Origin: an uncultured Clostridia bacterium
Lineage (GTDB): Bacteria > Bacillota > Clostridia > Oscillospirales > Acutalibacteraceae
Length of the DNA stretch: 6,335 nt
NCBI GenBank assembly: GCA_946633275.1
Contig: CAMPAT010000049.1
Location: forward strand, 1-6,335
Direction of reading: 5' to 3'
In this document: positions 1 through 5,583 of the stretch, piece after piece
How the letters are laid out: every line of letters starts with the position of its first letter
Position numbering within the stretch: position 1 is the stretch's first letter
Made by a program: the position numbers and the translations under genes
The notes under the pieces: model-generated
What the model was told of the DNA's origin: nothing
The model's input: the letters and a program-made list of their open reading frames with translations, nothing else
Database searches by the model: none

Positions 1-693
1 GGATGTAAATTTTGCGCTTCTACGCTTGCCGGATTTATACGCAATCTTTTGCCGGGCGAGATGGAAAGCCAGCTTCATACTGCGCAGAGCGACTTAGGCG
101 TACGCATTTCTCATATAGTGATGATGGGTATTGGTGAACCTCTTGACAATTTCGATAATGTCATCAGATTTCTTAAGACTGTTAATGACGACAGAGGACT
201 TAACATTTCTCTCAGAGATATTACTATATCAACTTGCGGAATCGTTCCGAAAATTTACGATTTGATGAAGGAAGAAATGCCGATAACGCTTACTCTTTCA
301 CTCCATGCTCCGAATGATGAAATACGTTCACGCACAATGCCGGTTAACGACAAATGGGGTGTGGATGAAGTAATAAAAGCGTGTAAAGAATATGCTCAGC
401 GCACTTCCCGCAGAGTATCTTTTGAATACACGCTTATTAACGGCGTAAACGACAGCACGGAATGCGCAAAAGAGCTTGCTTCAAAGCTTAAAGGATTCAT
501 ATGTCACGTTAATCTGATACCTGTTAATGATGTCGAAGAACGGGGTAATGTGCGTTCTTCGGATAAAGCAGTTAATAATTTTAAAGATGTCTTGAAAAAG
601 CAGGGAATTAATGCTACAATAAGACGGACTTTAGGCAAAGATATAAACGCTTCCTGCGGACAGCTTCGCAGGAAAAAGAAAAGTGGTGACTGA
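1..693 (+). CDS. rlmN: RlmN, dual-specificity 23S rRNA/tRNA adenine-C2 methyltransferase (5' end missing)
   Basis: Radical-SAM enzyme that methylates C2 of an adenine in the peptidyl-transferase centre of 23S rRNA and, in characterised members, of some tRNAs. The frame is open from base 1 and gives 230 residues. The first five, GCKFC, carry the last two cysteines of the CX3CX2C iron-sulfur motif, so the first cluster cysteine and roughly 115-120 N-terminal residues lie upstream of the window. Other family blocks follow in order: MMGIGEPLDN (SAM-binding GEP motif), SLHAPNDEIRSRTMPVN, FEYTLINGVNDS, HVNLIPVN and the C-terminal IRRTLGKDINASCGQL. Cys219 of the fragment, in that last block, matches the cysteine that carries the transferred methyl in E. 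coli RlmN. An internal ATG at base 61 lies downstream of the cluster and is not a credible start. The stop overlaps stp by 11 bases. Nothing looks damaged; the truncation is only the window edge. The family call is firm. Confidence 0.96.
   Translation, partial: GCKFCASTLAGFIRNLLPGEMESQLHTAQSDLGVRISHIVMMGIGEPLDNFDNVIRFLKTVNDDRGLNISLRDITISTCGIVPKIYDLMKEEMPITLTLSLHAPNDEIRSRTMPVNDKWGVDEVIKACKEYAQRTSRRVSFEYTLINGVNDSTECAKELASKLKGFICHVNLIPVNDVEERGNVRSSDKAVNNFKDVLKKQGINATIRRTLGKDINASCGQLRRKKKSGD
670..673 (+). promoter_or_regulatory. Ribosome binding site deciding the GTG start of stp
   Basis: AGGA inside the 3' end of rlmN lies 9 bases before the GTG at 683, 12 before a second in-frame GTG at 686, and 21 before an in-frame TTG at 695. 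The normal spacing favours the GTG at 683. There is no ATG near the point where homology should begin. Confidence 0.6.
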
Positions 694-1423
694 TTTGAAA
701 ATAGTTGCAAAAACAGATAAAGGACGAATCAGAGAAAACAATCAGGACGCATACGCTGTCGGTGAGCTCCCGGACGAGGTTGTCTGGGCTGTAGTTTGCG
801 ACGGTATGGGCGGTTATTCCGGCGGCGATATTGCTTCTGCTCTCGCAGTAAAGGTTATCAGCGACAAGATTACCTCCTGTTATAACGCTAAAATGCGTGA
901 TTCATCAATCAAAAACCTGCTTGATTCAGCTATTACGGCTGCTAATCTGGAGGTTTATGATATGGCTGATTCTCACAGCGAGCTCCACGGAATGGGAACT
1001 ACGGTAGTTTGCGCTATAGTACGCGGAAATAACGTATTTATAGCTCACGCAGGTGACAGCCGCGCTTATATAGCAACAAAAGATAATATTACTCAAATCA
1101 CAACCGACCATTCTGTTGTTCAGGATTTAATCAGCAGAGGTAAGATTACCGAAGATGAGGCTGAAACTCATCCTAACAGAAATCTCATTACCCGCGCTGT
1201 CGGAATTGATAAAGCGATTGAGATAGACTTTGCAGAAGCTGAGCTTAAAGAGAATGAAACACTCATCCTTTGTACTGACGGACTTTCAAAGTTTGTTTCA
1301 AAAGATGAACTTATTGAAGAAATCAAAGACGGTCAGTATTATGCATTCGCTGACAGGCTCGTAAAACGTGCAAATAACAACGGCGGCGGCGACAATATCA
1401 CCGTTGTAGCTATAGCAAACTAA
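683..1423 (+). CDS. stp: Stp/PrpC-type PP2C protein serine/threonine phosphatase
   Basis: Cytoplasmic metal-dependent phosphatase that reverses phosphorylation by the PASTA kinase encoded next to it. It has 246 residues, the usual length of bacterial Stp/PrpC. PP2C motifs occur in order: RENNQDA with Asp22; CDGMGG with Asp40-Gly41 (metal ligands); GMGTT at 103-107; AHAGDSRAY with Asp125; LCTDGLSKF with Asp199; and GGGDNITVV with Asp237-Asn238. All expected metal-binding aspartates are present, so it should be active. GTG at 683 is chosen because AGGA lies 9 bases upstream; GTG 686 or TTG 695 would remove only one or four residues. The gene overlaps rlmN by 11 bases, which suggests translational coupling, and pknB starts 20 bases after its stop. 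It is a single-domain protein with no signal peptide or membrane segment. Confidence 0.96.
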   Translation: MVTDLKIVAKTDKGRIRENNQDAYAVGELPDEVVWAVVCDGMGGYSGGDIASALAVKVISDKITSCYNAKMRDSSIKNLLDSAITAANLEVYDMADSHSELHGMGTTVVCAIVRGNNVFIAHAGDSRAYIATKDNITQITTDHSVVQDLISRGKITEDEAETHPNRNLITRAVGIDKAIEIDFAEAELKENETLILCTDGLSKFVSKDELIEEIKDGQYYAFADRLVKRANNNGGGDNITVVAIAN

Positions 1424-1443
1424 TTATTGGAGAGTACTTATAT

Positions 1444-3474
1444 ATGGATAATTACGTTGGAAAAAGATTAGACGGAAGATATGAAGTGCAGGAAATAATC
1501 GGCGTTGGCGGAATGTCGGTTGTGTATAAAGCTTATGACAATGTTGATGACAGAATTGTTGCAGTAAAAATCCTTAAGGATGAATTTGTCAGCAACGAGG
1601 AATTCAAGAGACGATTTAAGAACGAGTCAAAGGCTATTGCGCTTCTTTCACATCCTAATATTGTTAAGGTTTACGATGTTAACTTCGGAGAAAAGCTTCA
1701 GTATATCGTAATGGAATACATTGACGGTATAACACTTAAGGAGTATATAAACAAGCAGGGCGCAATTACCTGGAACGACGCGCTTTACTTTATGACTCAG
1801 ATTCTTAAGGCAGTACAGCACGCGCATGATAAGGGAATCGTACATCGTGATATTAAACCACAGAATATTATTCTTCTGTCAAACGGTGATATTAAGGTTA
1901 CTGACTTCGGTATCGCTCGCTTTTCAAGGAGTGAGACTAAAACTCTTACCGAGCAGGCAATCGGTTCTGTACATTATATTGCTCCTGAGCAGGCAAAAGG
2001 CGAATTTACCGACGAGAAAGCAGATATTTATTCGCTCGGTGTAGTTCTTTATGAAATGCTTGCAGGAACAGTTCCTTTCGAAGCGGACAGCGCAGTATCC
2101 GTTGCGCTTATGCAGCTTCAGGCTGACGCAAAGAAACTTACTGACATCAACGAGGATATTCCTGTCGGTCTTGAACAGATTTGCGTACATGCAATGCAGA
2201 AAAATCCGCTTGACAGATATCAGACAGCTACGGAAATGCTTCTTGATATTGAAGAGATTATAAAGAATCCTAACGTTACCTTCAATTACGTTTCTAAGGT
2301 TGACGCTAATCCGACAAGAGTAGTTGAAAAAGCTCAGGTCAACAATTACATTCAACCTGAGCCTATTGATGATGACGAGGAGTTCGTAGACCCGGACAGA
2401 AAGAAGAAAATTGCTACCGCGGTTGTAATAGGACTTATCATTCTTGCTGCCGCTATAGTGCTTCTTGTAATGTTCGTTACTAATAACGTTAATAAAACAA
2501 CTGTTAAGCTTGAAAATTTTGTCGGTGCTTCATATGACGAAATAATTTCAAGTAACTCATACGATTACGAGTTCGTTCAGGAAACTGAAAAGAGCGATTC
2601 TCAGCAGCCCGGTATTGTACTTGCTCAGAAACCTGACGCAGGTACAAAGGTACAGAAAGGCTCGACAGTAACGCTTACTGTTGCTGTTTCTGCTGATGAC
2701 ATCTCGGTTCCGAATGTTTACGGATATACTGAATCACAGGCAAAAGAGAAGTTAGAGCAAAGTAAACTTACTAATTATAAGGTGCTTACTGTCTCGAGCG
2801 AAACTGTCGAAGAAGGCAAGGTTGTTTATACCAACCCGAAGGCAGGAACTGTAGCAGGCGAGGATACTGAAGTAACAATTTATATTTCAAGCGGTCCTTC
2901 AACAACTGTAATTAAAACGCTTGTAGTTCCTGATGTTTACGGACTTTCGCAGAGCGGAGCAAGAGCTTTCCTCGAAAAATACGGCTTTACTAACGTATCT
3001 TTCGTTACTCAGGACAGCCCTATTGCAAAGGGCACAGCTATTTCTCAGCAGCCGGCTGCCGGTCAGAAAGCTTCTGAAAACGACTCAATTAAAGTTATTA
3101 TCTCCTCGGGAGTTACGACTTCAACAACTGAAAAGCAGCTCAAGATTTCCGTTACGGTAAAGCTTCCTAAATGTGTAGAAAAGAACGGCGAATACGCAAC
3201 GGATACACTTACCGTAAAGGTTGATAACGAAACGTTCCTTAATCAGACTGTTACTCTTAACGGCAAGAAGGAAATTATCAGTATTACGAGCGAGAGCGAT
3301 AAGACGCAGAACATCAAAGTCACTCTTAAAAAACTCGGCGCAACTGATACAAAATCTACTAACGGAAAGAATAATCAGAAATTTACTATTGACTTCTCAG
3401 GATTTGGATATAATAAGGAAACTACAGCTCCTACCAAAACTCCTGATACAACTTCTACAACAACAGCTTCATAA
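1444..3474 (+). CDS. pknB: PASTA-domain membrane Ser/Thr protein kinase (PknB/PrkC/Stk1 family)
   Basis: One-pass membrane kinase that senses cell-wall muropeptides or lipid II and phosphorylates proteins of cell division, wall synthesis and translation. It has 676 residues. The kinase domain (about 13-272) has the glycine loop GVGGMSVV at 20-27, Lys42, helix-C Glu61, HRDIKPQN at 134-141 with Asp136, DFG at 154-156, a Thr-rich activation loop (Thr165, 167, 169) and APE at 180-182; all catalytic residues are present. A linker (273-319) holds NPTRVV around Thr291 and an acidic patch at 309-318. KKK at 320-322 precedes one membrane helix (about 323-345), placing the kinase inside. Three PASTA repeats follow outside (about 354-418, 420-484, 493-556), then a beta-rich domain (about 563-655) resembling the Ig-like C-terminal domain of PrkC/Stk1, and a Thr-rich tail. 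GGAGAG ends 9 bases before the ATG. It pairs with stp upstream; rsgA starts 12 bases after its stop. Confidence 0.97.
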   Translation: MDNYVGKRLDGRYEVQEIIGVGGMSVVYKAYDNVDDRIVAVKILKDEFVSNEEFKRRFKNESKAIALLSHPNIVKVYDVNFGEKLQYIVMEYIDGITLKEYINKQGAITWNDALYFMTQILKAVQHAHDKGIVHRDIKPQNIILLSNGDIKVTDFGIARFSRSETKTLTEQAIGSVHYIAPEQAKGEFTDEKADIYSLGVVLYEMLAGTVPFEADSAVSVALMQLQADAKKLTDINEDIPVGLEQICVHAMQKNPLDRYQTATEMLLDIEEIIKNPNVTFNYVSKVDANPTRVVEKAQVNNYIQPEPIDDDEEFVDPDRKKKIATAVVIGLIILAAAIVLLVMFVTNNVNKTTVKLENFVGASYDEIISSNSYDYEFVQETEKSDSQQPGIVLAQKPDAGTKVQKGSTVTLTVAVSADDISVPNVYGYTESQAKEKLEQSKLTNYKVLTVSSETVEEGKVVYTNPKAGTVAGEDTEVTIYISSGPSTTVIKTLVVPDVYGLSQSGARAFLEKYGFTNVSFVTQDSPIAKGTAISQQPAAGQKASENDSIKVIISSGVTTSTTEKQLKISVTVKLPKCVEKNGEYATDTLTVKVDNETFLNQTVTLNGKKEIISITSESDKTQNIKVTLKKLGATDTKSTNGKNNQKFTIDFSGFGYNKETTAPTKTPDTTSTTTAS

Positions 3475-3486
3475 TTTGAGGTATCT

Positions 3487-4377
3487 ATGACAATAGGAAG
3501 AATTGTTAAAGGCATCGGCGGCTTCTACTACGTAGACGCCGATGATGTCATTTATGAGTGCAAAGCGCGCGGATATTTCAGAAAGCAGAAAATATCTCCG
3601 CTTGTCGGCGATTTAGTCGAAATATCAATAAACGAGGATAACTGCGCAGAAAACAGAATTGAGAAGATTTTTGAGCGTACGAATGAACTTATCAGACCTC
3701 CGCTTGCTAATCTTGACACGCTGTTTATCGTTTCATCTGTTGTTGAGCCGAAGCTGAATACGCTGATTATCGATAAAATGATTGCTGTTTCTGAATATAA
3801 AAACATCGAGCCTGTAATAGTTTTTACTAAGACAGACCTTGACGACTCATATAAAGATTTCGTAGATATTTATGAGTCAGCAGGATTTAAAGTTATTGTT
3901 TGCGATAACACAGTCGGTAAGGGCGCTGATAAAATTAAAGTGCTTCTCGACGGCAAGATTTCAGCATTTTGCGGTAATACGGGTGTAGGTAAGTCATCGC
4001 TTCTTAACAATATCTTCCCTGAACTCGAGCTGCAGACTGCCGAAATCAGCAAGAAACTCGGTCGCGGAAGACATACTACGAGGCATTGTGAATTGTTCAA
4101 GGCGGAGGGCGGTTATATTGCCGATACGCCGGGCTTTTCTTCGCTTGACATCGAGAGATGTGAAAAGATATATAAAGAGGAATTGCCGCATTGTTTCAGA
4201 GAATTTGAGCCATATCTCACAAACTGCAAGTTCAATACAAATTGTTCTCATATTAACGATAAAGGCTGCGCTGTGTGTGAAGCTGTTAAAAGCGGCGATA
4301 TTTCAACTTCTCGCCACGAAAGCTATGTAGCGATGTATAACGAAGTTAAGGACATTAAAGAATGGCAAAAGAAGTAA
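3487..4377 (+). CDS. rsgA: RsgA, circularly permuted GTPase for 30S ribosome maturation
   Basis: GTPase (YjeQ/YloQ/CpgA) that binds the small ribosomal subunit late in assembly and leaves on GTP hydrolysis. It has 296 residues, normal length. An N-terminal OB-fold (about 1-68) is followed by a GTPase domain with its motifs in permuted order: G4 TKTD at 114-117, G1 P-loop GNTGVGKSS at 163-171, the GRGRHTTRH switch at 192-200 with His196, and G3 DTPG at 213-216. The C-terminal zinc site is Cys247, Cys253, His255 and Cys261. The P-loop reads GNTGVGKS where many relatives have GQSGVGKS; the nucleotide-binding Gly, Lys and Ser are intact. GAGG lies 5 bases before the ATG. It sits just after the kinase gene and its 3' end overlaps thiN by 16 bases. 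In B. subtilis the homologue CpgA is a reported substrate of PrkC/PrpC, so its place beside stp-pknB may be functional; that is inference here. Confidence 0.97.
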   Translation: MTIGRIVKGIGGFYYVDADDVIYECKARGYFRKQKISPLVGDLVEISINEDNCAENRIEKIFERTNELIRPPLANLDTLFIVSSVVEPKLNTLIIDKMIAVSEYKNIEPVIVFTKTDLDDSYKDFVDIYESAGFKVIVCDNTVGKGADKIKVLLDGKISAFCGNTGVGKSSLLNNIFPELELQTAEISKKLGRGRHTTRHCELFKAEGGYIADTPGFSSLDIERCEKIYKEELPHCFREFEPYLTNCKFNTNCSHINDKGCAVCEAVKSGDISTSRHESYVAMYNEVKDIKEWQKK

Positions 4378-5006
4378 GAAAGTGCGCAATTGTATCTGGC
4401 GCTCCCGAGTCTGATTTTGGATATATTTCTGAAAACATTGATTTGAACAGCTTTATCATTGCGGCTGACAGCGGATATAATAAGCTTAAAGCATTAAATA
4501 TTAATCCTGATTTAGTAATAGGTGATTTCGACTCGTCACTAATGCCCGAAGGTGATTTTGAAATTGTCAAACTTCCTGTTGAAAAGGAACATACTGACAC
4601 TTTTGCTGCAGTCATGCTTGCTGTTGAGCGTGGGTACAATGATATTACTGTTTACGGCGCAATAGGGAGCAGGGTAGACCATACTTATTCAAATATACTT
4701 TGTCTTGATTACTGTTTCAAAAATTCCGTGTCTTGTTGTATAATAAATAAGCAAAACAGAATTTCTCTAATAGCAGGCGAAAAAAGGATAAATAAAGAAT
4801 ACAAATGGTTTTCACTTTTTGCATATCTAAGCGACTGCAAAGGAGTATCCATCATCGGAGCTCACTATACGCCTGATTTTTACAATAAAGAGACAATCGA
4901 TATCAATCTCGGCGACCAGTTTGCTCAGAGCAACTTCGTAGAAAACGAATATGCAACTGTAAAATGCAGACAAGGTACGCTTTTATTAATCGAGAGTAAC
5001 GATTAA
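4362..5006 (+). CDS. thiN: Thiamine pyrophosphokinase
   Basis: Cytoplasmic enzyme that transfers pyrophosphate from ATP to thiamine, giving the cofactor thiamine pyrophosphate. It has 214 residues, typical of ThiN. The catalytic half contains AADSGYNKL at 34-42, the acidic metal site GDFDS at 54-58, EKEHTD at 74-79 and the signature GSRVDHTYSNI at 102-112. The smaller C-terminal thiamine-binding half ends in the family pattern QSNFVENEYATVKCRQGTLL. One small departure is EKEHTD, where many relatives have EKDxTD; the acidic charge is kept. The ATG at 4362 lies within the end of rsgA in another frame. AAGGA 9 bases upstream supports this start, and no alternative is needed. The overlap implies translational coupling to rsgA. 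In many Firmicutes rpe separates the two genes; it is not here. No thiamine (THI-box) riboswitch is visible before it, so expression probably follows the operon. Confidence 0.94.
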   Translation: MAKEVRKCAIVSGAPESDFGYISENIDLNSFIIAADSGYNKLKALNINPDLVIGDFDSSLMPEGDFEIVKLPVEKEHTDTFAAVMLAVERGYNDITVYGAIGSRVDHTYSNILCLDYCFKNSVSCCIINKQNRISLIAGEKRINKEYKWFSLFAYLSDCKGVSIIGAHYTPDFYNKETIDINLGDQFAQSNFVENEYATVKCRQGTLLLIESND

Positions 5007-5050
5007 AAAGATTTTTCATAGTATGTATTAACGCTGAGGAGAGTGATACT

Positions 5051-5227
5051 ATGAAGAATAATTCAGTTAACAAGAATTTAGTTTTTGTTGCGTTCGGAGC
5101 AGGCTGCGCGATTGCGCTTTGTCTCCCGACAGTCTGGACGACTCGGATTCTTGCGGTTACCGTCATTGTTCTCGGCATAATCTGTGCGAGGTCAGGGGGT
5201 AAGAAGATTGAAGGTTGTTTTGATTAA
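5051..5227 (+). CDS. Small two-helix membrane protein, function unknown
   Basis: A 58-residue reading frame starts at ATG 5051, preceded by a strong GAGGAGAG (5036-5043) 7 bases upstream. The product has two hydrophobic stretches, about residues 10-25 and 33-46, separated by a short turn containing Pro26, Trp29 and Arg32. Lysines at 2 and 8 and Arg47, Lys51 and Lys52 flank the helices, which by the positive-inside rule puts both ends in the cytoplasm. There are four cysteines (19, 24, 45, 56), none in a recognisable metal motif. No signal-peptidase site is obvious. I do not recognise a named family. The gene lies 44 bases after thiN with no terminator between them, so it may be the last gene of the operon, and a hairpin follows at 5241-5263. 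The ribosome site, start and membrane pattern make it a likely real gene; its role cannot be told from sequence. Confidence 0.72.
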   Translation: MKNNSVNKNLVFVAFGAGCAIALCLPTVWTTRILAVTVIVLGIICARSGGKKIEGCFD

Positions 5228-5240
5228 AAGTCCAAAAATT

Positions 5241-5263
5241 ATTGCTCCGCTACTCAGAGCAAT
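5241..5263 (+). terminator. Possible weak terminator hairpin after the small membrane protein gene
   Basis: ATTGCTC (5241-5247) pairs perfectly with GAGCAAT (5257-5263) around a 9-base loop. It begins 13 bases after the stop codon and precedes the valS promoter, the expected place for the end of the upstream operon. The downstream run is only GTTTAAAG rather than a solid U tract, so termination may be partial or absent. Confidence 0.4.
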
Positions 5264-5300
5264 GTTTAAAGTAAAGAAAATTACATATAATGATTGATAC

Positions 5301-5329
5301 TTGACTTCTTTTAGTTAATTTGTTATTAT
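5301..5329 (+). promoter_or_regulatory. Vegetative (sigma-A type) promoter for the valS leader
   Basis: A -35 box TTGACT (5301-5306) and a -10 box TATTAT (5324-5329), each one mismatch from consensus, are separated by an ideal 17 bases in an AT-rich stretch. Transcription would start near 5336, giving a leader of about 248 bases before the valS ATG. This fits the start of the T-box fold at about 5350. A perfect TATAAT at 5286-5291 lacks a convincing -35 partner and is the weaker choice. Confidence 0.75.
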
Positions 5330-5518
5330 ATGTAAAAATTAACAAATAACGGCTGTGATTAAGAGGAGTATTACTGTTTGTTCTTTCAGAGAGTCGGCGT
5401 TTGGTGCAAGCCGTCAGAACTGCAGTTTGAAGGTAGCTTATGAGCCGGACAGATGAAAACAGAGTAGTTTGTCTCGTACGCCTGCGTTAAAGGCTTTGAG
5501 TGGCACGAAAGTGCAATT

Positions 5519-5547
5519 TGAGTGGTACCACGGATTATTCCGCCTCA
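5519..5547 (+). promoter_or_regulatory. T-box antiterminator element
   Basis: TGAG (5519-5522) can pair with CTCA (5544-5547), and CGG (5531-5533) with CCG (5540-5542), leaving the conserved bulge TGGTACCA between the helices. TGGT at 5523-5526 is complementary to the ACCA end of an uncharged tRNA, which fits tRNA-Val with discriminator A. Bases 5540-5547 are shared with the terminator stem, so the two structures exclude each other. The arrangement matches the known antiterminator architecture of the class. Confidence 0.85.
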
Positions 5548-5563
5548 TTTTGAGGCGGTTTTT
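5540..5563 (+). terminator. Intrinsic terminator of the valS T-box leader
   Basis: CCGCCTCA (5540-5547) and TGAGGCGG (5551-5558) form a perfect 8-bp GC-rich stem with a TTT loop, followed by TTTTT (5559-5563). It ends 20 bases before the valS ATG. It is the regulated terminator that forms when tRNA-Val is charged, because its 5' arm also belongs to the antiterminator. Confidence 0.93.
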
Positions 5564-5583
5564 ATTTTTAAGGAGATGTAAAT

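Larger units (their letters stand above)
5336..5583 (+). promoter_or_regulatory. T-box leader (tRNA-Val-sensing riboswitch) of valS
   Basis: An mRNA leader that reads the charging state of tRNA-Val. Stem I has a base of CGGCT/AGCCG (5350-5354 with 5443-5447) and TAAG/CTTA (5360-5363 with 5437-5440). Its specifier loop has the loop-E parts AGTA (5367-5370) and GAA (5429-5431), followed by the specifier GTA, a valine codon, at 5433-5435. Upper pairings are ACTG/CAGT and GTTCT/AGAAC. The tip carries AGAGAG (5388-5393) and a CGGC/GCCG hairpin whose loop contains TTGGTGCAA, the conserved elements that contact the tRNA elbow. Stem II is GACA/TGTC (5448-5451 with 5470-5473), with GATGAAA and AGTAG forming a likely S-turn. 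Stem IIA/B is GCCT/AGGC (5480-5483 with 5491-5494) around GCGTTAA. Stem III is GCAC-GAAA-GTGC (5503-5514). The T-box sequence AGTGGTACCACGG (5521-5533) follows. Uncharged tRNA-Val should allow readthrough into valS. The T-box class is clear; exact pairings are my manual fold. Confidence 0.95.

Noticed and set aside
1924..2355. 143-residue open frame on the minus strand inside pknB
   Set aside because: It lies wholly opposite the kinase domain coding sequence, has no ribosome site or family motif that I can see, and is explained as an antisense shadow of a well-conserved gene. The same applies to the other minus-strand frames.
3421..3474. Tandem repeat at the end of pknB
   Set aside because: The ACT/ACA-rich stretch encodes the Thr-rich tail. 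It is irregular low complexity, with no fixed repeat unit.
3221..3490. 89-residue plus-strand frame spanning the end of pknB and start of rsgA
   Set aside because: It is a +1 shadow of pknB: rich in Leu/Arg with no motif or ribosome binding site, and conflicting with two strong genes.
4300..4362. Thiamine (TPP) riboswitch ahead of thiN
   Set aside because: The upstream sequence is rsgA coding sequence, and I see no THI-box core such as CTGAGA with its partner helices.
5017..5023. CATAGTA upstream of the small membrane gene as a sporulation sigma-G type -10
   Set aside because: It resembles CATWHTA but mismatches at one position, and no fitting -35 element lies about 18 bases upstream.
5286..5291. 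Perfect TATAAT as the main valS promoter -10
   Set aside because: The -35 region at the right distance reads TGTTTA or similar and overlaps the hairpin arm. The TTGACT/TATTAT pair with 17-base spacing is clearly better.
5228..5583. CRISPR repeats, attachment site or insertion sequence in the long gene-free stretch
   Set aside because: There are no regularly spaced repeats, terminal inverted repeats or transposase fragments. The region is accounted for by the promoter, T-box leader and terminators.
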